Assembly: GCA_051883455.1 (NCBI GenBank) | Contig: JBJETT010000008.1 | Span: forward strand, 189,240 to 253,239 | DNA length: 64,000 nt | Source of the DNA: HGM11368 sp051883455 | GTDB lineage: Bacteria; Bacillota; Clostridia; Christensenellales; UBA3700 | Direction: 5' to 3' | In this document: one piece after another, positions 16,485-24,929 of the stretch | How positions within the stretch are numbered: position 1 is the stretch's first letter | How the letters are laid out: each line of letters starts with the position of its first letter | Translations under genes and position numbers: made by a program | The notes under the pieces: model-generated | What the model saw: the letters and a program-made list of their open reading frames with translations, nothing else | What the model was told of the DNA's origin: nothing | Databases searched by the model: none

Positions 16485-16895
16485 ATGAACAAGCTGGTTA
16501 CCAAAGCCGAAAAATTGCTGAGAAAATGCAACGTTTGTTCGGTTGCTTCCATATCTGAAGATGGGTACCCAAGGATATGTATACTAATGCCTTTGAAAAA
16601 TGTTTCTATCAAAGAATTTTGGTTTTCTACAGGGGCAAGCGGAACTAAGGTTAGGCATTTTAGGAGCAACGGCAAGGCAGGCGTATCCTTTTACTACGGT
16701 GGCGATAGCGTCACTTTGACGGGCGATATGGAGATTGTTGCGGATAAAACAATCAAAGACTCGATATGGCAAGATTTTTTGAAAAAACACTTCCCTAACG
16801 GTGGAAAAGAAGACCCCGAATATTGCGTACTTCATTTTATTGCCAAGCAAGCAACGATTTATGTGGAAGAAGAATTTGAAACTATAGAAATATAA
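16485..16895 (+). CDS. pyridoxamine 5'-phosphate oxidase-fold flavin-binding protein
   Basis: A 136-residue split-barrel protein of the PNPOx-like family. It starts with a helix and CSVASISEDGYPRICIL (about 20), then FSTGASGTKVRHFRSNGKAGV, the flavin/heme-pocket strand, and ends with a Glu-rich tail. Such single-domain proteins bind FMN, F420 or heme and reduce small molecules; the substrate is not predictable. GAGGT lies upstream of the ATG at 16485. It stands alone between the tRNA cluster and a convergent lipoprotein gene. Confidence 0.8.
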   Translation: MNKLVTKAEKLLRKCNVCSVASISEDGYPRICILMPLKNVSIKEFWFSTGASGTKVRHFRSNGKAGVSFYYGGDSVTLTGDMEIVADKTIKDSIWQDFLKKHFPNGGKEDPEYCVLHFIAKQATIYVEEEFETIEI

Positions 16896-16912
16896 AATCA
16901 ATTTTTATTATT

Positions 16913-16950
16913 ACACAAAGACAACGCCAAAATAGGCGTTGTCTTTGTGT
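16913..16950. terminator. 16-bp perfect hairpin between convergent genes
   Basis: ACACAAAGACAACGCC (16913-16928) pairs perfectly with GGCGTTGTCTTTGTGT (16935-16950). T-runs are weak, but the position between converging genes suggests a shared terminator. Confidence 0.65.
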
Positions 16951-16978
16951 ATAATTGTTCAATAATCTTATTTGTTGA

Positions 16979-17884
16979 TTATTCCAAATTTGCCCTATAC
17001 TCTTCCAATCTCTCGGTGCAGAGGGCATCAATATCGGTGACGGATGCTCTTGAAAGCCAACAAGTTACGTCGTATTGGTTTGCTTCGCCCGGGTTGACGG
17101 TTCGGATATTGGATAAATGACAGTCGTCGTTTTCGTACGATATCGAGAAGGTAGTCTCCCCTACGGTAAAGGTATTTTGAGGCAAGTCAAGCGATGTATC
17201 GAGCGTAGTCGTTCTTTGCACCAAGTCGCTCTTGAGGCAATAATAAGCAGTAGCTTTATTGGTTACAACGTCGGTTTTGATAAAATAATATACGTATTCG
17301 TCGACCTCGTTGTAGTACTTAAAATCTGACACTTCGTACACGTACTCGTACCAACAGTCAAAAGGCGCGTACTCATAATCTACGTAGGTCAAAGTCGCAC
17401 CGACTTCTTTGTTGACTGCGCTTAGGTCGGTTGCTTTGGAAATGCGGGTGAATTCTTTTAGACTTTGCTTTTGATCCAAAAACTTGATTTTGTGGTCTTT
17501 GAGCTTGACGTCTTTGGAGATTTTACTTGTTGTAAAAGACATACTCCAGCCCATACCGTCTTTTAGCCTAACTACGATCACCTTTTCGGGGTCGCTTGAC
17601 GAATACTCCAATTCTACCTTTACTTGTCTGCAATAGAGCGGAGTCGACTTGGATTGATAAACGTAGTAGCCCTTGTCTTGTCCCGTTATGACGACGTACG
17701 CCTTGACCTCGTCCCTTTCCATAATATCGGTAGCCACGTCGTCCTCGTAATAGTAATCCCACGTAGTGAGTTCGTAAGTTCCTTTTATATCGTTTTTGTC
17801 GGCGTTTTCACAAGCCACTAAAGTCGTAAGCATCGTTATTGCAAAAATTGCGGTCAAAATAAAAATAAAACAGCGTTTTTTCAT
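16979..17884 (-). CDS. lipoprotein, unknown function
   Basis: A 301-residue secreted lipoprotein: KKR, hydrophobic core, lipobox LVAC with the lipidated Cys near residue 25. The mature part starts NDIKGTYELTTWDYYY, reminiscent of lipocalin-like or META-type beta domains, and is rich in Tyr, Val and Asp. I recognise no enzyme motif. The promoter side (17885-18020) is AT-rich and divergent from the next gene. Confidence 0.6.
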   Translation of the reverse strand: MKKRCFIFILTAIFAITMLTTLVACENADKNDIKGTYELTTWDYYYEDDVATDIMERDEVKAYVVITGQDKGYYVYQSKSTPLYCRQVKVELEYSSSDPEKVIVVRLKDGMGWSMSFTTSKISKDVKLKDHKIKFLDQKQSLKEFTRISKATDLSAVNKEVGATLTYVDYEYAPFDCWYEYVYEVSDFKYYNEVDEYVYYFIKTDVVTNKATAYYCLKSDLVQRTTTLDTSLDLPQNTFTVGETTFSISYENDDCHLSNIRTVNPGEANQYDVTCWLSRASVTDIDALCTERLEEYRANLE

Positions 17885-18022
17885 ATCATTTCTCCTTATT
17901 TTTGCTTATAAATGTATTATAGCACACTATGTCAAGTCTATCAAATTACATTATTTGGAACAAACTTGATAATCATAGTCATTATTATTTCAAAATAATT
18001 ATCTCCTAATAATTATTTCCTA

Positions 18023-18051
18023 TTTACATTGCCACGATTTAGTGATAAAAT
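18023..18051 (+). promoter_or_regulatory. promoter of the phosphoribosyltransferase gene
   Basis: -35 TTTACA (18023-18028), 17-nt spacer, -10 TAAAAT (18046-18051). The 45-nt leader ends with AAGGGGAA before the ATG. Confidence 0.6.
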
Positions 18052-18101
18052 AATATTGTATTTTTGATGACGACACGTCGCCAATCACAAGGGGAATAGA
18101 T

Positions 18102-18644
18102 ATGAACAAATATCATAAGATGAAAATTGCAGGCCTTGATAGAGATTTGATAATATGCCCTGTCAACGACAAGTTGGACATTGCCGGATTTATAATGTTT
18201 TCCGACGTAGAATTGACTGTTGCGTGTGCAAGCGAATTGCTCAAAAAAGCGCCCGAATTCGATTGTATCGTGACAGCCGAATGCAAAGGCATACCGCTTG
18301 CTTACGAGATGTCGAGGCAGTCGGGCAAAAAGTACTTCGTAGCTCGTAAGGGCGCAAAACTATATATGAAAGACCCTATCAAAGTGGACGTCAAGTCTAT
18401 CACCACCGTCAACGTGCAATCTTTGTACCTTGACAAGTCGGAAGCCGACCAAATGGCAGGCAAAAGAATACTCGTCGTAGACGACGTTATCTCCACGGGA
18501 GAGTCGCTCAAAGCGTTGGAAACGCTACTCAACGCTACCGAAGGCACCGTGGTTGCCAAAATGGCGGTACTTGCAGAGGGCGACGCGGCGGATAGGACGG
18601 ATATAATCTTCTTAGAAAAGCTCCCGCTATTCTTCCACGACTAA
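18102..18644 (+). CDS. adenine phosphoribosyltransferase-like PRTase
   Basis: A 180-residue type I phosphoribosyltransferase. The PRPP loop is ILVVDDVISTGES (about 122-134), and TAECKGIPLAYEMS is the N-terminal substrate-side motif seen in Apt. It probably converts adenine (or another purine base) and PRPP to the nucleotide. It sits just upstream of xpt and a purine-type ABC transporter but has its own terminator. Apt is the best guess; other type I PRTases cannot be excluded. Confidence 0.75.
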   Translation: MNKYHKMKIAGLDRDLIICPVNDKLDIAGFIMFSDVELTVACASELLKKAPEFDCIVTAECKGIPLAYEMSRQSGKKYFVARKGAKLYMKDPIKVDVKSITTVNVQSLYLDKSEADQMAGKRILVVDDVISTGESLKALETLLNATEGTVVAKMAVLAEGDAADRTDIIFLEKLPLFFHD

Positions 18645-18654
18645 GGAAATATTA

Positions 18655-18692
18655 TATGAGAACAAAACCAAAATTTGTTCTCATATTTTTTT
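18655..18692 (+). terminator. terminator of the PRTase gene
   Basis: Perfect 12-bp stem TATGAGAACAAA/TTTGTTCTCATA (18655-18666, 18674-18685) with seven T following. It isolates the upstream gene from xpt. Confidence 0.9.
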
Positions 18693-18696
18693 AGTT

Positions 18697-18775
18697 TAGG
18701 GGGTGTATTCGTTTGACAAAGATACGCCCTTTATAATAAACTAAAGGCGATAAATCAAGTCACTATTATATAGTG
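18697..18775 (+). promoter_or_regulatory. xpt upstream region with two inverted repeats
   Basis: GGGTGTAT (18701-18708) pairs with ATACGCCC (18722-18729), enclosing a TTGACA (18713-18718). TATAAT at 18732-18737 is only 13 nt after it, so promoter assignment is uncertain. A second perfect inverted repeat, CACTAT-TAT-ATAGTG, lies at 18761-18775. No purine riboswitch core is present. The repeats may be repressor sites or RNA structure. Confidence 0.45.
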
Positions 18776-18809
18776 AAATTTATTCAATATTCTTACCTAA
18801 GAGATTTGT

Positions 18810-19382
18810 ATGAAATTACTGGAAGAAAAGATTTTGAAAGACGGCAAAGTCCTCAGTGGCGACGTGTTGAAGGTGGATTCTTTTTTGAATCACCAGTTGG
18901 ACGTTGCCTTTTTGTCTAAATTGGGACAAGAAATTTTTAATCATTTTGACGGACGCGGAGTCAACAAAATTCTCACTGTAGAAGCCTCGGGCATTGCCCT
19001 TGCTTGTATGACGGCACAATACTTCTCTTGTCCCGTTTTGTGTGCCAAAAAGCACAAATCTATCAATATCTCCAACGACGTATATTTTTCTAAGGTATAT
19101 TCTTTTACTCATAAGACGGAAAATTTGATAATGGTATCCAAAGAATATCTCAACGCAGGGGACAAAGTTCTCATCGTTGACGACTTTTTGGCTGGCGGCA
19201 ACGCTTGCGTAGGTCTTATTGACCTAGTTAAACAAGCCGGTGCCGAGGTCGTAGGTATTTCCACGGGCGTAGAAAAGACTTATCAAGGCGGTTACCAAAG
19301 GCTCACCGATATGGGCTACGAAGTCTACTCTCTCGCAAGAATTGCCGAGATGAAAGACGGTAAAATCACTTTTGAAAAATAA
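18810..19382 (+). CDS. xpt: xanthine phosphoribosyltransferase
   Basis: A 190-residue PRTase of the Xpt type, which makes XMP from xanthine and PRPP. Features are the N-terminal MKLLEEKILKDGKVL, the base-side motif TVEASGIALACM (about 52-63), FSKVYSFTHK and the PRPP loop VLIVDDFLAGGNA (about 117-129). It is the first gene of an apparent operon with a nucleoside-type ABC transporter, which fits purine salvage. AAGAGA before the ATG is a modest ribosome binding site. No xpt riboswitch is visible. Confidence 0.92.
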   Translation: MKLLEEKILKDGKVLSGDVLKVDSFLNHQLDVAFLSKLGQEIFNHFDGRGVNKILTVEASGIALACMTAQYFSCPVLCAKKHKSINISNDVYFSKVYSFTHKTENLIMVSKEYLNAGDKVLIVDDFLAGGNACVGLIDLVKQAGAEVVGISTGVEKTYQGGYQRLTDMGYEVYSLARIAEMKDGKITFEK

Positions 19383-19416
19383 ATTATTGCCGAAGAACGG
19401 CAAACGGAGGTATACA

Positions 19417-20631
19417 ATGAAAAAATTACTCGCACTCGTACTCGTAGTAGTAATGTGCATCGGTTGTTTTGGCGTTTTGACTGCCTGCAACAAGAGCGAA
19501 ATCAAAGTCGGTCTTCTTTGCTTGCACGACGAAAACTCCACTTACGACAACAACTTCATCCAAGCTTTCAAAGCTGCTTGTAAAGCTAAAGGCCTTACCG
19601 AAAAGGATTACGCTATCGTTACCGATGTAGAAGAAGGTACCGAATGCTACGATGAAGCCGTAAACCTTGCAGAAAAAGGGGCAAAAGCTATCTTTGCCGA
19701 TTCTTTTGGTCACGAATCTCACATGATTAGAGCCGCAAGAGAATATCAAGACGTATCTTTCTGCCACGCAACCGGTACCAGCGCTCACACCGTAAATCTT
19801 CCTAACTTCTACAACGCTTTCGCAGCTATCTACGAAGGAAGATATCTCGCAGGTGTTGCCGCAGGTATGAAGCTCAAAGAAATGTACGGTGACAATGCAG
19901 GCAACGTTGCCGATGCCAACGCAGTTATCGGCTACGTAGGTGCATTTACTTATGCAGAAGTTGTAAGCGGTTACACCTCTTTCTTGCTCGGCGTTCAATC
20001 TATCGTGCCTAACGCTACTATGAAAGTTAAGTTTACCGGTAGTTGGTATGACCAAAAAGAAGAGGCAAACGCTGCGCAAGCTCTTATCGACGACGGTTGC
20101 AAACTCATCTCCCAACACGCTGACTCTATGGGTGCTCCAAGCACTTGCGAAACTGCTAAAGTCCCTAACGTATCTTACAACGGTTCTACCGAAGCTTCTT
20201 GCCCAGATACCTTTATCGTATCTTCTAAGATCAACTGGCAACCATACTTCGAGATGATGATTGACAACGCTCTCAAGGGCACCGCAATCACCCAAGATTA
20301 CGTAGGTACCATCGCTGACGGTTCCGTACAACTCACCGCTCTCGGCGCTGCTGCTGCAGAAGGCACCGCAGCTAAACTCGAAGAAGTTAAGACTGCTTTG
20401 GCAAACGGTTCTTTGAAGGTATTTGATACCAGCAAATTTACCGTTGACGGACAACCTTTGGCTGACAACTTTATGGCTGACGTAGATACCGACGCTGATT
20501 ACACTGCTGACACCGCAGTTATCAAGACTACTAGCGCAGGCGTGAAGTACTTTGCAGAATCCGAATTCCGCTCTGCTCCTTACTTCTCTGTAAACATCGA
20601 CGGAATCGAATTGCTCAACACTAAGTTCTAA
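19417..20631 (+). CDS. BMP-family nucleoside-binding lipoprotein
   Basis: A 404-residue solute-binding lipoprotein of the basic membrane protein (Med/PnrA) family, which captures purine nucleosides for ABC import. The signal peptide has lipobox LTAC (Cys about residue 23), and the mature part begins IKVGLLCLHDENSTYDN, the usual first strand of this fold. GYVGAFTYAEV and the Gly-rich hinge agree. The start at 19417 follows ACGGAGG; the frame open to 19372 is not used. Restricted codon use indicates high expression. A strong hairpin follows the stop. Confidence 0.92.
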   Translation: MKKLLALVLVVVMCIGCFGVLTACNKSEIKVGLLCLHDENSTYDNNFIQAFKAACKAKGLTEKDYAIVTDVEEGTECYDEAVNLAEKGAKAIFADSFGHESHMIRAAREYQDVSFCHATGTSAHTVNLPNFYNAFAAIYEGRYLAGVAAGMKLKEMYGDNAGNVADANAVIGYVGAFTYAEVVSGYTSFLLGVQSIVPNATMKVKFTGSWYDQKEEANAAQALIDDGCKLISQHADSMGAPSTCETAKVPNVSYNGSTEASCPDTFIVSSKINWQPYFEMMIDNALKGTAITQDYVGTIADGSVQLTALGAAAAEGTAAKLEEVKTALANGSLKVFDTSKFTVDGQPLADNFMADVDTDADYTADTAVIKTTSAGVKYFAESEFRSAPYFSVNIDGIELLNTKF

Positions 20632-20646
20632 TATTGAACGTAACAC

Positions 20647-20678
20647 AGTATAAGCGGAGTTAACGCTCCGCTTATACT
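20647..20678 (+). other. 13-bp hairpin after the binding-protein gene
   Basis: AGTATAAGCGGAG (20647-20659) pairs perfectly with CTCCGCTTATACT (20666-20678); only AATTTT follows. It resembles the stabilising or partial-terminator hairpins that raise binding-protein levels over the membrane components. Confidence 0.7.
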
Positions 20679-20708
20679 AATTTTACAAAGACACTCGGAG
20701 GTAACGGC

Positions 20709-22271
20709 GTGAACGATACTGTTGCTCTAGAACTAAAAAATATTACCAAATCCTTCGCAGGCAAAGTCGCCAACGACAACGTTAGCATGACTTTGAAAGA
20801 GGGAGAGATACTCGCCATACTGGGCGAAAACGGTAGTGGTAAAACCACCCTTATGAATATGATCTCGGGTATATACTACCCCGACAGCGGACAGATATTC
20901 ATACGCGGACAAGAAGTATCAATTACTTCCCCGCACGACGCGTTCCGCTACAAGATAGGTATGATTCACCAACACTTCAAATTGGTGGACGTCTTTAGCG
21001 CGGTAGAAAACATTATTCTCGGCGTAAAGGACGGAAAAAAATATAACGTAAAAGAGGCTGCTAAACGTATTGAAAAGATTGTCGCTCAATACGGTTTTGA
21101 TATAGATATTAACAAAAAGATATACGATATGTCGGTGTCCGAAAAGCAAACCGTTGAGATTATCAAGGTCTTGTATCGCGGTGCCGATATTTTGATTTTG
21201 GACGAGCCAACCGCCGTACTCACCCCGCAAGAGATAGATAAACTCTTTACCGTACTCAAAAATATGCGCAGTGACGGAAAATCTATCATCATCATCACTC
21301 ACAAACTCAACGAAGTTATGGAGATATCCGATAGAGTGACGATACTACGCAAGGGGCAATATATCGGTACGGTTGATACCTGCTCTACCAACGAAGAACA
21401 ACTCACCGAGATGATGGTGGGCGAAAAGATACAACTCAATATCGATAGACCTAACGTAGAGAATAAACAACTAAGACTAAAAATTGAAAATCTTTCTTTG
21501 ATACACGACAAAATCAAGATGCTAGACGAAATAAGCTTTGACGTATTTAGCGGAGAGATACTCGGTATCGCGGGCATTGCCGGCTCGGGACAAAAAGAAC
21601 TACTTGAAACGATAGCTGGACTTAATAAGCCAACTCCCGATAGCAAAATAGACTACTACGCCCCCGATAGCGACAAATCCGACAGTCTTATAGGCAAATC
21701 GCCTAACGAGATTAGAGAACTCGGCGTAAGACTTTCATTCGTGCCGGAAGACAGACTTGGTATGGGACTCGTTGCCAATATGAATATCATCGACAATATG
21801 ATGCTCCGCTCTTATCGCAAAGGCAAAAGCATGTTCGTAGATAGAAAGACGCCTCACGACCTTGCCAACTCTATCATCGAGAGCCTAAAGGTCGTAACGC
21901 CTAACGAATACACCGCCGTACGCAAGCTGTCGGGCGGTAATATCCAAAAGATACTCGTGGGTAGAGAAATCGCCTCCGCACCTACCGTACTTATGGCGGC
22001 ATATCCCGTAAGAGGCTTGGATATCAACTCTTCTTACACTATATATAGCCTACTCAACGAACAAAAGCAAAACGGCGTTGCCGTGATATTCGTAGGCGAA
22101 GACTTGGACGTTTTGCTCGAGCTCTGCGATAGGATAGTAGTCGTTGCAGGCGGAAAAGTAACCGGCGTGGTTGACGGAAGAACTACCGACAAGCGAAGCG
22201 TGGGCGCTTTGATGACCAAGACGGAAAAATATCAACAAGAAGAAATAAAGGAGGAAAAGCAAAATGACTGA
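20709..22271 (+). CDS. nucleoside ABC transporter ATPase, two domains
   Basis: A 520-residue protein with two fused nucleotide-binding domains, as in sugar- and nucleoside-type (CUT2-like) importers such as NupA. First domain: Walker A GENGSGKTT (about 39), signature MSVSEKQTVEI, Walker B ILDEPTAVLTP. Second: Walker A GIAGSGQKE (about 293) and a degenerate Walker B AAYPVRGLD, typical of the non-catalytic half. It starts at GTG (20709) with CGGAGG upstream, and overlaps the first permease by 8 nt. The C-terminus is highly charged. Confidence 0.93.
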   Translation: MNDTVALELKNITKSFAGKVANDNVSMTLKEGEILAILGENGSGKTTLMNMISGIYYPDSGQIFIRGQEVSITSPHDAFRYKIGMIHQHFKLVDVFSAVENIILGVKDGKKYNVKEAAKRIEKIVAQYGFDIDINKKIYDMSVSEKQTVEIIKVLYRGADILILDEPTAVLTPQEIDKLFTVLKNMRSDGKSIIIITHKLNEVMEISDRVTILRKGQYIGTVDTCSTNEEQLTEMMVGEKIQLNIDRPNVENKQLRLKIENLSLIHDKIKMLDEISFDVFSGEILGIAGIAGSGQKELLETIAGLNKPTPDSKIDYYAPDSDKSDSLIGKSPNEIRELGVRLSFVPEDRLGMGLVANMNIIDNMMLRSYRKGKSMFVDRKTPHDLANSIIESLKVVTPNEYTAVRKLSGGNIQKILVGREIASAPTVLMAAYPVRGLDINSSYTIYSLLNEQKQNGVAVIFVGEDLDVLLELCDRIVVVAGGKVTGVVDGRTTDKRSVGALMTKTEKYQQEEIKEEKQND

Positions 22272-23529
22272 TACCAAAGTTAGAGAGCCTTTATTTCATA
22301 TAACCAAACGCGACAATATCTCTACCAAAAAGTCGATACTTATCCGTGTAATTGCCGTATTCTTCAGCCTATTGCTACTGTGCATAGTATGCGCTATAGT
22401 GGGCGGAGAAGGCATTGACGTCGTGCTCGGCGCATTGTTTGACGGTAACTTCGGCTCTGAGAGAAAGTTTTGGATAATGCTACAAGACACCGCCCTACTG
22501 CTCGGCGTTTCGCTTGCTTTGATACCCGCTTTCAAGATGAAATTTTGGAATTTGGGCGGCAACGGACAAATACTCATAGGTTGTCTGATGGCAGTGGTGT
22601 GTATGAAATTTTTTGGCGGTAAAATTCCCGATTGGTCGATTTGGATAATTATGACGCTTTTGTGCGTGCTATCGGGCGCAATTTGGGCGCTTATCCCTGC
22701 CGTGTTCAAAGCTTTCTTCAATACCAACGAATCGCTCTTTACACTTATGCTCAACTACGTTGCGCAGTTCCTCGTAGGCTACTTCGTGGTAACTTGGTCT
22801 ACGTCGGGCTCCAACGTATTGACGCCGTTTGACCAAGGCAATTTGCCTGTGCTTGGCAATCAATACGTTTTGACGGTAATCGTCATTGCTCTTTCTACCG
22901 TAGTGATGAGCATATACCTCAGTAAGAGCAAGCAAGGCTACGAATTGTCCGTGGTCGGCGAAAGCCAAAATACAGCCAAATACGTGGGTATCAACGTGAG
23001 AAAGGTCATCATCAGAACTATGGCTATATCGGGCGCAATGTGCGGTATCGTCGGCTTGCTACTAGCAGGTGCTATCGAACATACCATGAGCGAATCTATT
23101 GCCAAAAATATGGGCTTTACCGCCATTATGGCTACGTGGCTAGGTCACTGCAACCCCGTTATGGTTATCTTGACTTCCTTCCTCATAACATTCCTCAATA
23201 GAGGTATGGTGTCGGTGAGAATGGAACTCAACCTTACCAGCGACGCAATCGGCAACGTTTGTATAGCACTCGCTTACTTTATAATCATTGCGAGCGAATT
23301 TTTTATCACTTACAAGGTCAAGTCGCCTATCTTCGACAAAATCGCGGCACTTATTCCTAAACGCAAAAAGACACTCCGAGAAGAGAGCGAGCAAGCGGAA
23401 GACGTAAGCGAACAATCCACTCAAGAAGCAAGCGAAAACGTCGACGAATCGGTGGTGGAAACTATGGACGACCAACCTGACGACAGCGATGCAAACTCCG
23501 AAGATAAGCAAGAAGGAGGTGAGCAATAA
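22264..23529 (+). CDS. nucleoside ABC transporter permease 1
   Basis: A 421-residue inner-membrane permease of the BPD_transp_2 family (YufP/NupB type). About eight to ten hydrophobic segments lie between residues 20 and 355; FKMKFWNLGGNGQI and SGAMCGIVGLLLAGAIEHT are family motifs. The cytoplasmic C-terminus (about 365-421) is an extra acidic Glu/Asp/Ser/Gln-rich tail that ordinary homologues lack. GGAGGAAAA precedes the ATG, inside the ATPase gene. Confidence 0.92.
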   Translation: MTDTKVREPLFHITKRDNISTKKSILIRVIAVFFSLLLLCIVCAIVGGEGIDVVLGALFDGNFGSERKFWIMLQDTALLLGVSLALIPAFKMKFWNLGGNGQILIGCLMAVVCMKFFGGKIPDWSIWIIMTLLCVLSGAIWALIPAVFKAFFNTNESLFTLMLNYVAQFLVGYFVVTWSTSGSNVLTPFDQGNLPVLGNQYVLTVIVIALSTVVMSIYLSKSKQGYELSVVGESQNTAKYVGINVRKVIIRTMAISGAMCGIVGLLLAGAIEHTMSESIAKNMGFTAIMATWLGHCNPVMVILTSFLITFLNRGMVSVRMELNLTSDAIGNVCIALAYFIIIASEFFITYKVKSPIFDKIAALIPKRKKTLREESEQAEDVSEQSTQEASENVDESVVETMDDQPDDSDANSEDKQEGGEQ

Positions 23530-24500
23530 TGTTTACTAGCTTTTTAGTTTCTGCAATATCTATTAGTAGTATATTTTTGCTGGGTTGTCTCGGAGAGATA
23601 ATTATGGAGAAAGCGGGACACCTCAACCTTGGTCTCCCCGGCATAATGTGTACGGGCGCGGCAGGCGGTTGCTACGGCGTGTACGTCTATATGACGGCGC
23701 TATCTGATCCAACGACCGCCAACTACTTCGTGCTAATATTGCTCGCGCTCTTGTTCTCGTTTTTGTTTGCGGCTATGACGGGATTTATCTACTCTTTCTT
23801 GACCATAACGCTGAGAGCCAACCAAAACATCACAGGTCTTGCTCTCACCACTTTCGGTACGGGCGTGGCTCAATACTTCATCAATACCTTCCCTGTTGCC
23901 GAGAGAGAAAAGCTCTTACCTATGGCAAGCAAGATAATGTCGCAAGGCTTTCCTTTTGCCGACGACTTGGGCGCTTTCGGTAAGATATTTTTCTCACATA
24001 GCCTATTCGTCTATCTCGCTATTATCCTTGCAGTGGTGGCAGCAATAATATTCAATAGGACGAGAGTCGGTCTGCAGCTAAGAGCCGTTGGCGAGAGCCC
24101 TGCTACCGCCGACGCTACGGGTATCAACGTAACGGGATACAAATACGTGGCTACGCTGGTTGGTAGCGGAATTGCAGGTCTTGGCGGACTATTCTATTCG
24201 ATGATTTTCTCCAAAGGCATATGGGAAAACTCGAGCACGCTCGAAGGATTGGGCTGGATATGTATTGCACTAGTTATATTTACACTCTGGCGTCCTACCA
24301 TTGCCTTACTCGGCTCTTTGGTATTCGGCGGACTGTATATTGCAAGACCATTCCTCAACTGGGCTATCCCTGCGCAAATCTTCAATATGTTCCCATTCCT
24401 ACTCACTATCGTAGTACTGATTATCACCAGCATACTCGACAGCAAAAAGGCGCAACCACCTCAATCGTTGGGTGTCAACTATTTTAGAGAAGATAGATAA
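23529..24500 (+). CDS. nucleoside ABC transporter permease 2
   Basis: A 323-residue permease of the YufQ/NupC type, the usual partner of permease 1. Motifs: GEIIMEKAGHLNLGLPGIM near the N-terminus, TLRANQNITGLALTTFG and LRAVGESPATADATGI. The start codon overlaps the previous stop (TAATG). It completes a binding protein-ATPase-permease-permease importer likely to supply purine nucleosides to the salvage enzymes upstream. A terminator follows. Confidence 0.93.
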   Translation: MFTSFLVSAISISSIFLLGCLGEIIMEKAGHLNLGLPGIMCTGAAGGCYGVYVYMTALSDPTTANYFVLILLALLFSFLFAAMTGFIYSFLTITLRANQNITGLALTTFGTGVAQYFINTFPVAEREKLLPMASKIMSQGFPFADDLGAFGKIFFSHSLFVYLAIILAVVAAIIFNRTRVGLQLRAVGESPATADATGINVTGYKYVATLVGSGIAGLGGLFYSMIFSKGIWENSSTLEGLGWICIALVIFTLWRPTIALLGSLVFGGLYIARPFLNWAIPAQIFNMFPFLLTIVVLIITSILDSKKAQPPQSLGVNYFREDR

Positions 24501-24518
24501 CCCCCTCTCACAATCAAA

Positions 24519-24548
24519 ATGCGATATCGAAAGGTATCGCATTTTTTT
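24519..24548 (+). terminator. terminator of the nucleoside transporter operon
   Basis: ATGCGATA (24519-24526) pairs with TATCGCAT (24535-24542), followed by seven T. Confidence 0.88.
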
Positions 24549-24560
24549 ATCTTTTTGTAT

Positions 24561-24589
24561 TTGACAAATACCCCCTAGGGGTATATAAT
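24561..24589 (+). promoter_or_regulatory. csoR-copA promoter with CsoR operator in the spacer
   Basis: Consensus -35 TTGACA (24561-24566), 17-nt spacer, consensus -10 TATAAT (24584-24589). The spacer holds ATACCCC-CTA-GGGGTAT (24568-24584), matching the TACCCC/GGGGTA inverted repeat bound by CsoR repressors. Repressor binding would block RNA polymerase directly; Cu(I) should relieve it. Confidence 0.9.
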
Positions 24590-24629
24590 AATTATGACGA
24601 TAATATTATTTATTCAAAATGGAGATAAT

Positions 24630-24929
24630 ATGCAACAAGAAGTATGTAATTGCAAAAAAGTCAAGAGAACGACGGACGAAAAATCGCAACTAACCAATCG
24701 CTTGGCACGCATCGAAGGACAAATCAAAGGTCTTAGAAAAATGCTAGAAAACGATTGCTATTGTAACGATATTCTCATACAAAGCAACGCGATATGCAGC
24801 GCACTCAGTGCCTTCAATCGTCAGTTGATGTCTTCGCATATCAAGCACTGCGTCAAAACCGAGCTTATGCAAGGCAACGACGCCATTGTCGACGAATTGG
24901 TCGATACTTTCAAAAAATTGATGAGATGA
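24630..24929 (+). CDS. csoR: copper-sensing repressor CsoR
   Basis: A 99-residue all-helical repressor of the CsoR/RcnR family. Copper ligands in the family are Cys-His-Cys; here DCYCNDIL, then SSHIKHC provide them. The RLARIEGQIKGLRKML helix is typical. An N-terminal CNCKK adds extra Cys. I choose ATG 24630, with GGAG 8 nt upstream, over the upstream in-frame ATG at 24594, which lies only a few bases past the -10 box. The stop overlaps the copA start (ATGA). Confidence 0.93.
   Translation: MQQEVCNCKKVKRTTDEKSQLTNRLARIEGQIKGLRKMLENDCYCNDILIQSNAICSALSAFNRQLMSSHIKHCVKTELMQGNDAIVDELVDTFKKLMR

Noticed and set aside
18645..18809. Guanine/adenine riboswitch before xpt
   Set aside because: The conserved purine riboswitch core and its three-helix layout are absent.
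19426..20646. 406-codon ORF opposite the BMP lipoprotein gene
   Set aside because: Same cause: a shadow of a strongly codon-biased gene. The sense frame has signal peptide, lipobox and family motifs.
24594..24629. Upstream in-frame ATG for csoR
   Set aside because: It lies only 5 nt past the -10 box and has no ribosome binding site, while ATG 24630 has GGAG and gives the normal family length.
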